From contig JAGKWU010000007.1 in the NCBI GenBank assembly GCA_021151695.1, positions 124,001 through 188,000 on the forward strand: a stretch of 64,000 nucleotides of DNA. Direction: 5' to 3'. The notes under the pieces were generated by a model that was not told the DNA's origin, searched no databases, and was given only the letters and a program-made list of their open reading frames with translations. The position numbers and the translations under genes were made by a program. Within the stretch, counting starts at the first letter, position 1; each line of letters starts with the position of its first letter. Positions 46,818-56,776 of this stretch are shown here, one piece after another. Origin of the DNA: Cellvibrionaceae bacterium. GTDB taxonomy: Bacteria > Pseudomonadota > Gammaproteobacteria > Pseudomonadales > Cellvibrionaceae.

Positions 46818-47810
46818 GTGTTAAACAATATCCCGTTTTCCCTGCTGGAACTCGCCTCCACCCATGAGGACGGCAACGTCACCCGCACGCTGCACAACAG
46901 CCTCGCTTACGCCCAGGCCGCCGAACGATTGGGCTTTAATCGCTTCTGGCTGGCAGAGCATCACAATATGGAAGGCATCGCCAGTTCGGCCACTGCGGTA
47001 CTCATCGGCTATATCGCCGGTGGCACCAAAACCTTGCGTGTCGGTTCAGGCGGCATCATGTTGCCCAACCATCCGCCGTTAGTGATTGCAGAACAATTCG
47101 GCACCTTGGCGAGCCTTTATCCAGAACGCATTGATTTAGGCCTCGGCCGGGCACCAGGTGCAGATGCCATCACCAGCCGCGCCTTACGTCGCGATCACAT
47201 TGCGGCGGATCAATTCCCCACAGAAGTGAGTTTGCTGGAGCAGTTACTTGCACCACTCCAACCCAACCAGCGCCTGAAAGCCATTCCCGGAGCGGGAACC
47301 CAAGTGCCCATATGGCTGCTGGGCTCCAGTTTATACAGCGCAGAGTTGGCGGCAAAACGCGGCCTGCCCTACGCGTTTGCCGGGCATTTTGCACCGCGAC
47401 TCATGCGACAGGCATTGAAGATTTATCAAACACAGTTCCAACCCTCACCTTGCCTTGACAAGCCCTACGCCATGATTTCATTGCCGGTGATAGTCGCTGA
47501 CACAGAAGCTCATGCGCATTGGCTATCTACCACGAGCCAACAGCGAATACTCGCGTTAATGCGCGGCGAACCCCTGTGGTTAAAACCACCGGTTGAGCGC
47601 ATGGACGGCTTGTGGAATATCGAAGAAGAAATGCAGGTGCGGGAATTTTTGGGCTTATTGACCGTCGGCAACCCCACCCAGGTAAAAGCAAAACTGGAAG
47701 CGCTCGTTGAAGAGCTGGGCGTAAACGAATTGATGTTTACCAACGACATGTATGATCCGCAGGATCGTATTCATGCGCTGGAGTTGTTGGCCAGTATGAA
47801 AGCGGATTGA
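46818..47810 (+). CDS. LLM-class flavin-dependent oxidoreductase
   Basis: The product has 330 aa; the start is GTG at 46818 (MLNNIPFSLLELA). It belongs to the luciferase-like monooxygenase group 1 (YhbW-like): FNRFWLAEHHNMEGIASSAT, LRVGSGGIMLPNHPPLVIAE and RIDLGLGRAPGAD are the conserved blocks of this subgroup around the flavin site. It uses FMN; the natural substrate is unknown. An intrinsic terminator follows directly (47824-47850). Confidence 0.92.
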   Translation: MLNNIPFSLLELASTHEDGNVTRTLHNSLAYAQAAERLGFNRFWLAEHHNMEGIASSATAVLIGYIAGGTKTLRVGSGGIMLPNHPPLVIAEQFGTLASLYPERIDLGLGRAPGADAITSRALRRDHIAADQFPTEVSLLEQLLAPLQPNQRLKAIPGAGTQVPIWLLGSSLYSAELAAKRGLPYAFAGHFAPRLMRQALKIYQTQFQPSPCLDKPYAMISLPVIVADTEAHAHWLSTTSQQRILALMRGEPLWLKPPVERMDGLWNIEEEMQVREFLGLLTVGNPTQVKAKLEALVEELGVNELMFTNDMYDPQDRIHALELLASMKAD

Positions 47811-47823
47811 TATTTGCAAAATA

Positions 47824-47850
47824 AAAAGCGCCGATTAGATCGGCGCTTTT
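47824..47850. terminator. Intrinsic terminator, likely bidirectional
   Basis: GCGCCGAT and ATCGGCGC form a perfect stem around TAG, with A5 before and T5 after. Confidence 0.88.
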
Positions 47851-47882
47851 TCAGTATTTTTATTGCTGCGCTGCAACATTTT

Positions 47883-48590
47883 TTATTGCTTCATCGCCCC
47901 AAAAACCTTGCTAATAATTTTACTACCCGCACCCACCGGATCCTGGCGAATCGCTTTTTCCTCATCAGCAATCATCACAAACAACGCATCTGTAGCACGC
48001 TTGGTGACATAGGCTTCCACCGTTGCATCCTGCTCGCTGGCTACGCCGTATTTTTGTGCTTGCGACATGACCGAGTTGTAGTTTTTGGCCAAGCCGGATT
48101 TATCCGTAACACCTTTTACAATCGGTAAAAACTTTGCATTGAGTGATTCGGCGGTTTTGTTGCGGAAGAAATCCGTCACTGATGTTTGGCCGCCGCTCAG
48201 AATATTTTTGGCGTCGGTCACGGTCATGGATTTAATCGCGTTAACCAGAAGCGGTTTAGCCATAGGAACAGCCGCTTCAGCGGCGCGGTTCATGGATAAC
48301 TCCAACTCATCCAGTTTTTTGGATTGGCCGGCCATTTTTAAAATTCCACGAGCCTTTTCAATTTTGGCAGGCAATTTGATTCTGACTTTGTCGTTATTTA
48401 AAAAACCGTTCTCAACGCCCAACTTCCCAACCGCTGCCGAAGAGCCCTGTTCCAGCGCAGCCTTTAAACCGGCAGTGGCATCCTGATTGCTCAAGTCGCT
48501 CAGCGATAGGGCCAACGCATAACTGGAAAATACCAGTGCAATACTGGCAACCAAAGGCGACAGGGAATGGCGAACAAAAATGGCATGCAT
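47883..48590 (-). CDS. DUF4197 periplasmic protein
   Basis: The product has 235 aa from ATG 48590, with GGAG 8 nt upstream; the longer frame lacks a ribosome-binding site. A signal peptide ends near ALA (about 27). The body matches DUF4197: LSNQDATAGLKAALEQGSSA at the start, VRIKLPAKIEKA, and the C-terminal KRATDALFVMIADEEKAIRQ with DPVGAGS. The protein is helical and of unknown function, usually found as a single periplasmic protein in gammaproteobacteria. It converges with the oxidoreductase gene. Confidence 0.85.
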   Translation of the reverse strand: MHAIFVRHSLSPLVASIALVFSSYALALSLSDLSNQDATAGLKAALEQGSSAAVGKLGVENGFLNNDKVRIKLPAKIEKARGILKMAGQSKKLDELELSMNRAAEAAVPMAKPLLVNAIKSMTVTDAKNILSGGQTSVTDFFRNKTAESLNAKFLPIVKGVTDKSGLAKNYNSVMSQAQKYGVASEQDATVEAYVTKRATDALFVMIADEEKAIRQDPVGAGSKIISKVFGAMKQ

Positions 48591-48808
48591 AACAAACGCT
48601 CCGCGCAAAAAATATGCGTCAACTGAAAATGGAATGTAGAGTGCCTCAAGTATAACAAGGCCTGGATCAATCAACGGAATATATTCCTGTAGCCCTTTGT
48701 AAACACCGGGTGCGATAATGTTGGCCTTCCGGTTAACTTGCGAACCGAAATCAGGACAAGTTTCAACCAGGCTATCCCGAGCACACATTGCGCCATTTGA
48801 GGTGGTTT

Positions 48809-49699
48809 ATGGACTGGAAAGACGGCAGACGCAGCAACAATATCGACGATCGACGGGATACCCCCGTCTCGGCTGGCACACCCGCCGGCGCTATGTTATT
48901 GATTCGTTTTTTGCCCTACCTGCTCGGCTCGCGCATTGGCCGCATGATTTTATTAGTGGGCGGGCTGGGTTATGCGGGTGCTTATTTTTTGGGTATAGAT
49001 CCACTGCGCCTGCTCGGTGGCCAGAATGTTGCGCCTCATCAGCAGCACCAACCATTAAACCCACAAGAAAAAGAACTCACGGATTTTGTTTCGGTCGTGC
49101 TGGGCAGCACCGAAGATGTTTGGCATGAGCGCTTTCAGCAATCCGGTGGACAATATCACGACCCTGTGCTTGCGCTTTTCAGAAATCGCGTTGATTCTGC
49201 CTGCGGCATCACCGGATCTGCCGTTGGGCCTTTTTATTGCCCTGGCGACAACAAGCTGTATCTGGATTTATCCTTCTTCCAGGAAATGAAAGATCGCCTT
49301 GGCGCACCGGGTGAATTCGCGCAGGCCTATGTGATCGCCCATGAAGTAGGTCACCATGTGCAAAATCTGCTAGGCGTTTCCACTAAAGTGCGAAATGCAC
49401 AGCGCGGCAAATCCCAAGCCGAAGCCAATCAGTTATCGGTAAAATTGGAATTACAAGCTGATTGCCTCGCTGGCATCTGGGCGCACTATGCGCAAAATGG
49501 CAAGATAAAAATTTACCCCAAGGATATTGAAGATGCCATCAATGCCGCTGCCGCCGTAGGTGATGATCGCCTGCAAAAACAGGCTCGCGGCACAGTGCAA
49601 CCTGAACGCTTTACCCATGGTACCTCGGCACAGCGCATGGAGTGGTTCAAGCGTGGATTTGATTCAGGTACCGTCAACGATTGCAATACTTTCAAGTAA
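48809..49699 (+). CDS. YpfJ-like neutral zinc metallopeptidase
   Basis: The product has 296 aa from ATG 48809 (MDWKDGRRSNNIDDRR), with GAGG 7 nt upstream. The basic N-terminus and one membrane helix (about 45-62) are typical of the family, so the catalytic part faces outside the cytoplasm. The zinc motif is HEVGHH at His178. FYCPGDNKLYLDLSFFQEM precedes it and ELQADCLAGIWAH supplies the third ligand. Substrates are unknown. The small acidic protein gene follows 21 bp later and is probably co-transcribed. Confidence 0.9.
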   Translation: MDWKDGRRSNNIDDRRDTPVSAGTPAGAMLLIRFLPYLLGSRIGRMILLVGGLGYAGAYFLGIDPLRLLGGQNVAPHQQHQPLNPQEKELTDFVSVVLGSTEDVWHERFQQSGGQYHDPVLALFRNRVDSACGITGSAVGPFYCPGDNKLYLDLSFFQEMKDRLGAPGEFAQAYVIAHEVGHHVQNLLGVSTKVRNAQRGKSQAEANQLSVKLELQADCLAGIWAHYAQNGKIKIYPKDIEDAINAAAAVGDDRLQKQARGTVQPERFTHGTSAQRMEWFKRGFDSGTVNDCNTFK

Positions 49700-49720
49700 A
49701 CAACTAAAAAGGTTTTCATA

Positions 49721-50041
49721 ATGACTTACGACGCAGCTACCAACAACTCACCCGAACAACACGACGAATTTATCAGTGAACTGAGCAAAGTTACCCTTGC
49801 CGCCATAGTCGAGGCCAATGGCAACGAGGCTGCCTTACAAGATGCCGTGCGCGAATTTTTTGTGAAAGCTACCGAGGCCAATCTTGAGCTGGAAGAAATT
49901 GAAGATATCCTCGGTGTTAATGAAGATTGCATCATGAATCAGGCAGAGCTGTCGGAGACCGATGAAGATATCATCATCGATACTTTCGACGCACTGGTGA
50001 ATGATTTGATCCAGACACTTAAGGAAGAAGAGTCTGAATAG
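49721..50041 (+). CDS. Small acidic protein (106 aa)
   Basis: The product is strongly acidic and helical (LELEEIEDILGVNEDCIMNQ and onward), without signal peptide or membrane segment. One Cys is present. It follows the zinc peptidase by 21 bp on the same strand, which hints at a shared transcript. No family is recognised. Confidence 0.6.
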   Translation: MTYDAATNNSPEQHDEFISELSKVTLAAIVEANGNEAALQDAVREFFVKATEANLELEEIEDILGVNEDCIMNQAELSETDEDIIIDTFDALVNDLIQTLKEEESE

Positions 50042-50322
50042 GCACACAACTAACATCAGCAAACAGTTACCCAACTGGCACACAAGTTGGAATTTTAGTA
50101 ACACCTGGCAAGTGTAAAAAAAACACATTTTTTTACAAAGGCAATTACAGGCGACCAAAAACAATTACTGGCGACGCGCAAAATAATGCGGTTTGACTTG
50201 CCAGTGGCAATCTCCTATCAATACCCCCGCCGCAAGGATCTTGCGGCATTGATTAGCAACCGCCGACTGAACAGTTGCTCGCGCAACATTCAGCCTCACT
50301 CAATCATTACAAGGGGGTTATT

Positions 50323-52179
50323 ATGAAGTTCTCACCGCGATTATTCGCAATTGCTTCCGTTTCACTGTGCATCTCGCTCAATGCATTTAACCATGCAGTA
50401 GCACAGACAGATTCCACCATAACCAATAATCCAAAACCAGGCAGTTTAAGTTTAACCAAACTCGACGATACCACAGCCCTGGTTGAAGCAACCTTTGCCG
50501 TACTGCCCAATGAAAACCGTGTCGATATTCTGGTGGGAGATCAAGTCTCCACCTTTACAGACGATGGTAAAAATGGCGACCTCAAAGCGGGCGACGGAAT
50601 TTTTTCTACCAAAATCGCCTTTGATTTTGACGCATTCGCCAGAGCCAACTTACAACTTGCCAATAACGCAAGCAGAGAGAAAGATCCAATATTTGCACCG
50701 GGAGATCGCCAGGTTATTGGCTCCCAGCAAGCTGTGGTATCCAGCACATCTGTGGGTTTTACAACGCAAATCGGCGAACAGTTAAAAAGTTTTAGTTTGC
50801 CTACCGATGCAAAACAAATTGCACTTGGCCAAGCCATAGCACTGCCACTGCTGGGTAAAGCTATTGGTTTACCACCGGATATCAGTATTAGCAGCGCTGC
50901 CGCTGTGAGCATTCCCAAATCACTGATGATCACCAGTACCAGCGTGGTGAATGATCCAACCCGCACCTGGGCTTGTAAATCCAGCAATACAACACCTGTT
51001 GGCAACCCTACCGGTGAATGGACTTTTTGGCAGTTAATGGAAAATATTTCCAACGGTACTGCACCAACGTCCGATTATATTAAAGCTTTATTCAAACATT
51101 GGACGGCCCCTCAAACCGTTAATACCTTTACCGTGCCAGCACGCGTTAATGTCTTTAACGAGGTGATCAAGCAGTGGGAAATTCGCAGCGGTGGTGTGGG
51201 CGCAGTGCTGAAACCCAATCAAAGCCCCTTCCGTTTGCTGGGCATAGTGCTGCGTATCGATTTGCGCGGAGGCACCGGCCCTTACGCTGCCGGTGAAGCA
51301 GGTGAAGCGCGTTTTGTTTTTGCATTGCACGATGGTAAATGCAATAACAAAAGCATGACACTGATTATGGAATACAAAGTACCCATTGCAGGTTGCACCA
51401 ACATTCGCAGCTGGGCGCAAAAATGGAAAGCGTTAGCCAGCTCAGCCAACTACAACAGCGATCTCGCCAGCCTTACTCAAGTATTTTCAGCAGCCGGTGC
51501 TAATCCCGTTGCACCCAACCAAAGTGCCATAGGGCAAATACGCACCAATGAATTCTTAGCGGGTTCGCCCGGCTGGCAGGAGCGCGAATTTGTACTGCCT
51601 AAATCCGGCGGGTTCCTGGGCGAGACAGATGTTAAGCAAGAGCCTGATAACGGCTTTAATAATTCCAGCTTGCTGGCAACTTATCTGAATACCAATTGGC
51701 CATTGCTGGTTGGCCCACCACCCGCGCAGCATACAATTCCACTGAGCTTTTTAGGAAATCCATTTGCGGGCGGTGCCTCGCCTGTACCCACAGTGTGGAA
51801 TGCTCCAGCTTCATTGCTGACAGTGCCAACAACGCCGGCACCCGTAACTCCACCACCCGCAACGATTCGCGACGATGCACTCTTCCAGTTGGCCGTGAAT
51901 ACCTGCAGTGGCTGTCACCGCAACGAAACCGGAACACCCTTTGCGCATCTGGATTACAACTCGCCACCAGGCAGCCCTGCTTTACTGTCCGGCTTCCTGA
52001 CAGGTATAACGGTGAACGATGCGCGCAACTCTGCCATTCCGCGCAGCTTTAACGATCTGGCGCGCCGCGCGGCAGATTTGAATGTTGCTGCAACCATGAG
52101 CTGTGAGAAAAAAACGGCTTTTGGCAATCTGGTCGTGAGCGAATTGACGTCGCCTGCGCCGGTTAAGTTTGTGCATTAA
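50323..52179 (+). CDS. Secreted protein with choice-of-anchor domain and one CXXCH haem motif
   Basis: The product has 618 aa from ATG 50323 (AAGGGGG upstream). A signal peptide ends near AVA (about 28). The next 100 residues form a choice-of-anchor X-like beta domain (LVEATFAVLPNENRVDILVG). A large unrecognised region follows. Near the C-terminus a single CSGCH motif (Cys528, Cys531, His532) would attach haem c in the periplasm, followed by a Thr/Phe-rich loop. Met ligands cannot be assigned. It shares the odd single-CXXCH design with the giant protein at 1567-9387. Function unknown; electron transfer or haem-based binding is inference. Confidence 0.75.
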   Translation: MKFSPRLFAIASVSLCISLNAFNHAVAQTDSTITNNPKPGSLSLTKLDDTTALVEATFAVLPNENRVDILVGDQVSTFTDDGKNGDLKAGDGIFSTKIAFDFDAFARANLQLANNASREKDPIFAPGDRQVIGSQQAVVSSTSVGFTTQIGEQLKSFSLPTDAKQIALGQAIALPLLGKAIGLPPDISISSAAAVSIPKSLMITSTSVVNDPTRTWACKSSNTTPVGNPTGEWTFWQLMENISNGTAPTSDYIKALFKHWTAPQTVNTFTVPARVNVFNEVIKQWEIRSGGVGAVLKPNQSPFRLLGIVLRIDLRGGTGPYAAGEAGEARFVFALHDGKCNNKSMTLIMEYKVPIAGCTNIRSWAQKWKALASSANYNSDLASLTQVFSAAGANPVAPNQSAIGQIRTNEFLAGSPGWQEREFVLPKSGGFLGETDVKQEPDNGFNNSSLLATYLNTNWPLLVGPPPAQHTIPLSFLGNPFAGGASPVPTVWNAPASLLTVPTTPAPVTPPPATIRDDALFQLAVNTCSGCHRNETGTPFAHLDYNSPPGSPALLSGFLTGITVNDARNSAIPRSFNDLARRAADLNVAATMSCEKKTAFGNLVVSELTSPAPVKFVH

Positions 52180-52219
52180 TGTGTTAGCGCCAAGGACGGC
52201 TCTCAATTTTACTTTTTCA

Positions 52220-52270
52220 GGGAGTCGTCATCCTGCTACGCGCTCCGGTTAGCGGGGATGACGACTCCCT
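52220..52270. repeat. Dispersed palindrome, compact copy
   Basis: GGGAGTCGTCATCC (52220-52233) mirrors GGGATGACGACTCCC (52255-52269). The arms match those at 60864-60979 but the inner part differs. It follows the CXXCH-protein gene and could act as terminator. Confidence 0.7.
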
Positions 52271-52376
52271 TCTAAAGAAGGGATTTGTAATTACATAAAC
52301 TCAATTTATCAAGGTGAGCATTCGCAACAGCTGTGATTTAATACACCCCTACCTCTGGCCACCATTTAGCTCGCCA

Positions 52377-54554
52377 ATGCCTCTACTACCCAAGCACCAC
52401 CTCAAAGCCAGCCTGCGAATTCTATTAAGTTATTACGTCTGCAATGGCCTGGCCGCAGCGTTCGGGCTGTTGCTTATCTCAGGTGTATTTCATTTTTTCA
52501 TCGGTCCTTTCGCGGCCGCCGCCGCATCTGTCGGTGTGATTGTTTGTATCCCAGCAGATCAACCCTCACCCCAGCGCGGAAAGATCTGGCAATTGCTGCC
52601 CGCCGCCCTGCTCGGCTTGCCGTTATTTTTTGCCGTACAGTTGCTTTACAGCACACCGCTTTATTTGGGAATGTTACTGGTACCGGCCAGCTTCCTCGCG
52701 TTTTTAGCGGCAGCCTGGGGCAAACGCGGATTACCGATTTCGGTATCGATTATGTTTGCCATGATTTTTTCGATGGCAACGCCCCACACGGATTCCACCG
52801 CACTGGCTACCAGTTTTTATTTCGCGCTGGGCGCTGGCCTTTATCTCATCTACGCATGTATTGCCAACAGCCTGTTGAATGAGCGTTACCGGGTGCAATT
52901 CCTGGCGGATACCCTGCTCAGCCTGGCCGGCCTCATGCGCATTCAGGCGCGGCAATTTACCTGCCGGGAAGAGCGCGAAGCGCTATTGGGTAAGGTGCTG
53001 CAGCATCAAGCCAGCCTCACCGACCAACTCCAAAGCGCCCGCGACCTGATCTTAGAAGCACCGCGCAACCTGCGTCGCCAGCAATTGGCGGCCATGCTGC
53101 TCAGCCTGCTGGAAATGCGCGATCACCTGATTGCCTGCGAGCTGGACCTGGAGATTTTGCAAAGCCAGGAAAATGGCGAAGCGCTCTTACAAGCTCTGCG
53201 CATGCAATTGGAAGCCTTGTCGGAGGATCTCGCAACCCTTGCCGACCAACTATTACGTCGCTCAACTATCACCTCTATTACCGACCGACGCGATCAACTC
53301 CTGGCGCTCCTTGACGATAAAAGCCCAGCCATCGCTCGCAGTCTCGCGGGTAGATTGGCGTTAGTCAGCGACGAAGCCGTCGCCCTGACGGCGCTTGCAC
53401 GCGGCGAACAGGCCCCGGACGCCACATTGGTACGCGACGCCTGGCAGCTGTTTGTCAGCCCCATGAAATGGAGCTGGCAGCCCATCGCCACTATGCAGGG
53501 CTGGGACGCGCCACCTTTACGCCATGCCCTGCGCGCCGCCCTGGCCATTGGCTTTGCCTACGGGCTCTCGCTGGCGCTGCCCTGGGGCACCCACGAATAC
53601 TGGATTTTGCTGACGATTGTGGTGGTCTTCCGCGGCAGCCTTGCGCAGACGCTGGAGCGACGTAACAGCCGCGTACTGGGCACACTTGGCGGCTGTGTTA
53701 TAGCCGCCGCCCTGCTCTCGCTGCACCTGCCCATACCGGCCTTGCTGGTGATACTCACCCTCGCCCAGGCATTAGCACATGGCTTCGCGGCCAAGCGCTA
53801 TCTGGTGACGGCAGTGAGCGCCACAGTGCTAGGTCTCTTGCAGGCTCATATGCTGTCCATCGGCGGTCATCCGGTATTCGATATGCTGGAGCGTATTGCC
53901 GATACACTGATGGGCGTTGGCATCGCCTGGGCGTTTAGTTATGTGCTGCCCTCGTGGGAAAAGTCCCAAATTCCTGCCTTGGTCAAACGCGTACTGAAAG
54001 CCCAGGCGCAACACGCACAGCGAGCCCTGGCACTGAGCCAGAACGCAACCTTGACGAATAAAGACAGCCCCCAGGTTCACTGGCGGCTGGCACGACGCGA
54101 AGCCTTCAACAGTCTCTCTGCCCTGGTTCAGGCCAGCAGTCGCGCACTTGCTGAGCCCCGCGCCGTGCAACCGCCCGTGCGCCAGCTGGAGCACTTGCTC
54201 GCCCACAGCTACCAATTACTGGCGCAGCTGACGCTGGTCAAAACACTGCTGTTATTGCGTCGTGATCGCCTGCAGCTACCTGAGCTTATTCCCGAGCTGG
54301 AAGCCGCTGCTGCGCGGCTTGACGAGCTGCTGGCCGGATACACCAACATATCACCAGCGCCATCTGAAACAGCGCTGGAAGAGGAAATACTCGCGGGCCT
54401 CAAATTGCCCGATCCTTTTGTGCAGGATCTCAGTGTCTGGCTAAGACGCCGCTTGCAACTTGCTACCTATCTTGCCCAACAATTGCGTCACGAAGCGGAG
54501 CCGCTGCTATCCAAAACAACACAACCGCCCCACACAACACAACAGGGCCAATAA
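52377..54554 (+). CDS. FUSC-family inner-membrane protein (YccS/aromatic-acid exporter type)
   Basis: The product has 725 aa from ATG 52377; a GTG at 52314 would add 21 residues. The architecture repeats twice: hydrophobic blocks near 10-165 and near 385-525, each followed by a helical soluble region. This is the FUSC/YccS layout. SLALPWGTHEYWILLTIVVV with NSRVLGTLGGCVIAAALLS is the diagnostic part of the second membrane block. Relatives include aromatic carboxylate efflux proteins, so export of small organic acids is plausible. It stands alone on this strand. Confidence 0.87.
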   Translation: MPLLPKHHLKASLRILLSYYVCNGLAAAFGLLLISGVFHFFIGPFAAAAASVGVIVCIPADQPSPQRGKIWQLLPAALLGLPLFFAVQLLYSTPLYLGMLLVPASFLAFLAAAWGKRGLPISVSIMFAMIFSMATPHTDSTALATSFYFALGAGLYLIYACIANSLLNERYRVQFLADTLLSLAGLMRIQARQFTCREEREALLGKVLQHQASLTDQLQSARDLILEAPRNLRRQQLAAMLLSLLEMRDHLIACELDLEILQSQENGEALLQALRMQLEALSEDLATLADQLLRRSTITSITDRRDQLLALLDDKSPAIARSLAGRLALVSDEAVALTALARGEQAPDATLVRDAWQLFVSPMKWSWQPIATMQGWDAPPLRHALRAALAIGFAYGLSLALPWGTHEYWILLTIVVVFRGSLAQTLERRNSRVLGTLGGCVIAAALLSLHLPIPALLVILTLAQALAHGFAAKRYLVTAVSATVLGLLQAHMLSIGGHPVFDMLERIADTLMGVGIAWAFSYVLPSWEKSQIPALVKRVLKAQAQHAQRALALSQNATLTNKDSPQVHWRLARREAFNSLSALVQASSRALAEPRAVQPPVRQLEHLLAHSYQLLAQLTLVKTLLLLRRDRLQLPELIPELEAAAARLDELLAGYTNISPAPSETALEEEILAGLKLPDPFVQDLSVWLRRRLQLATYLAQQLRHEAEPLLSKTTQPPHTTQQGQ

Positions 54555-54651
54555 TCGCTGCACACAAAAATTCATGGGAGTTGATGCCGGCTTGTTATAT
54601 CTTGCAACCAGACTTTCACCTTCCCTCCAATAAAACCAAGAAGGCAAACTT

Positions 54652-55350
54652 ATGGACAACCACGACACGATTAAGACCGAGCACGAGGCCATGCTCACCG
54701 CGATAGAGGCTCGCATCCTCGGTTCCCTGATGGAGAAACAATTAACCACGCCCGATGCCTACCCGATAACCCTTAATGCACTAGTACTGGCCTGCAACCA
54801 GAAAACCAGTAGAGAGCCAGTCAGTAATTACGAGTCTGGCGAAATCCAGCGCTGCGCCAGTCAGTTGCAAGATAAAAAATTGATTGAAGTGGATTACAGC
54901 GCACGCGCCGCCCGTTACGACCAGCGCCTCACACGCGTGCTCGGTATGGACAAGGCTACGCAGGCAATTTTGAACGTGATGTTACTGCGCGGCCCGCAAA
55001 CCCTGTCAGAGATTTTGACGCGCACCCAGCGCATGTTTGAGTTTGAGGGTCTGGCTGCTGTGGAGGAAAAACTGGAGTATCTCTGCGCAAAAACCACGCC
55101 TTATTTTGTGCGTATTCCGCGCCTGTCAGGCCAGCGTGAAGACAGGTTTATGCATTTGTTGTGCGGTGAACCGGATATGGATGCCATAGCGGCATTGCAG
55201 CAAAGCAGTGGTGGTCACAACCAAAAAGCAGAGGACACGACCGCCTTGCAGGAACGGGTCAATAAGCTCGAAGAACAAGTAGCGCAGTTGCAGCAGCAAG
55301 TACAAAGTCTGCTGGCTGCTGCGACAACTATTGCGGATAACGCAGATTGA
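54652..55350 (+). CDS. YceH-like DUF480 protein
   Basis: The product has 232 aa. The opening AIEARILGSLMEKQLTTPDA and YPITLNALVLACNQKTSREP are the DUF480 signature of two winged-helix domains. A C-terminal coiled coil (LQERVNKLEEQVAQLQQQVQ) extends beyond the core and is seen in several YceH members. The protein is probably DNA- or protein-binding; no function is established. ATG at 54652 follows AAGGCAAACTT. It converges with the signalling protein at 55365. Confidence 0.9.
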   Translation: MDNHDTIKTEHEAMLTAIEARILGSLMEKQLTTPDAYPITLNALVLACNQKTSREPVSNYESGEIQRCASQLQDKKLIEVDYSARAARYDQRLTRVLGMDKATQAILNVMLLRGPQTLSEILTRTQRMFEFEGLAAVEEKLEYLCAKTTPYFVRIPRLSGQREDRFMHLLCGEPDMDAIAALQQSSGGHNQKAEDTTALQERVNKLEEQVAQLQQQVQSLLAAATTIADNAD

Positions 55351-55364
55351 TTTCCAACATCCTC

Positions 55365-56525
55365 TTAAAACAACTCAACACTCTGATCGGCAGCTTGCTC
55401 TTCCGGCGCCTCCTCCGTGTGCAATAGTTTGGCGGCCATATCCAGTTGAATGACCAGGCTGCGAAAATGATCTTCAATCGCGTCAGTCGCTTCGTGCAAG
55501 CGCTCCAGGGATGAAAGCGCTTGATCTGACAGCTGTAGCATAGCCGTTTCCTGTTGCAGCGTTAAATCCATCCCCGTCGCCAATTCGCGTAATGATAACG
55601 ACAACTCCGTCATAATTTTTTTGACGGATTGACGATTATCTTTTGAAGCCATCTCCAGCAGCATCAACACCATACGGGTATTTTCCTGCTGCTCTTTCAG
55701 CATAATATTCGCTTTGATGGTTTTAGCCCGCGCCTCCGCAATTGAGGCTATGTGCGCAATGACGTCGCGCAGGCGACCATATTTTTCTCCATCCGAAATG
55801 GGCGCATCGGTAATCAGTATCTGGGCGTTATCAAAATTGAAAATTAAAAAACGTCCCTGGGAAATAATACGCAACGCAGAGGTGCGCATTTGATCCAACA
55901 GGCGGCGATACCCCGGTGCAACAGCCTTGGGGTATACCTCTGATGCATCGTCAAAGCAAAACTGCACAATACCGTTAACAGACAGATCCGCCAGACTACG
56001 CAACGTCTGCTGGGCGAGGCGCTCTATGGATGAAATGTTTTGCACCGCCTGGGCATAAAAGGCAACTTGCCCCATCTCCGAAGCGGATGACATAGCCGTG
56101 AAGGCAATACTGGAATAGTTTTTTAATTCTTCCTGCAGCGCCAACAGAGATTGCCTGTCATCATAGGCTTTTCGAATACTGGTGATGATGGCGTCCTGGG
56201 TAAAAGGACTAAAGACCAATCCATCCAACTCAAGTTGATCAAGCTGCAAACGAGCGTCGACAGAGGTATTACTTTTGATTAACGCGAGACGGGGTAAATC
56301 CTGGGGTATAGCGGCCAGGTAGGCAGTATCGAAAGCCTTTCGGCTAAACACCAGCACCAGCTGGTCAACTCCCAAGCAAATTTCAGTAAACTCTTCCGGG
56401 TTAGCTGGGGCAACGCAGTAATCCAGCAGGTCGGCGCGGGGCGCGCCCTCGTCATCCACCATGGATTCCGCAGTGGGCACCCTAAACATATGCCCGGATT
56501 CCGAAAACCACCACAACTTCTCCAT
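55365..56525 (-). CDS. Signalling-type protein with degenerate receiver-like N-terminus
   Basis: The product has 386 aa. The N-terminal 120 residues have the alternating strand-helix pattern of a receiver domain (DQLVLVFSRKAFDTAYLAAI, LALIKSNTSV, DGLVFSPFT), but no clear phospho-acceptor Asp is seen. A coiled helix follows (about 125-160), then a PAS/GAF-like middle (about 170-270) and a C-terminal coiled coil (275-375). No kinase or output motif is recognised. It may be a cytoplasmic sensor or chemotaxis-related scaffold; this is inference. Confidence 0.55.
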   Translation of the reverse strand: MEKLWWFSESGHMFRVPTAESMVDDEGAPRADLLDYCVAPANPEEFTEICLGVDQLVLVFSRKAFDTAYLAAIPQDLPRLALIKSNTSVDARLQLDQLELDGLVFSPFTQDAIITSIRKAYDDRQSLLALQEELKNYSSIAFTAMSSASEMGQVAFYAQAVQNISSIERLAQQTLRSLADLSVNGIVQFCFDDASEVYPKAVAPGYRRLLDQMRTSALRIISQGRFLIFNFDNAQILITDAPISDGEKYGRLRDVIAHIASIAEARAKTIKANIMLKEQQENTRMVLMLLEMASKDNRQSVKKIMTELSLSLRELATGMDLTLQQETAMLQLSDQALSSLERLHEATDAIEDHFRSLVIQLDMAAKLLHTEEAPEEQAADQSVELF

Positions 56526-56776
56526 ACCGCCTCCATAATACTGATCACAAAACCGCCAATATCCGCATTAAAAATATGGCTTTTATAAGATTAGCGGGAG
56601 CTCATAGGGCTATTAGTCTTTTTTGTCATAACAATTCTGAAATTCATTTAGGGTGACTGGTCAACGCAAGGACAAGCCCCCACCATTGGTTTATGATGAG
56701 CACCGGTTTCCGCGAGCCGGTTTTCCGCACGATTTTCACATCAACCCTTTATACATTCGCACAAAGGACCCATTTG

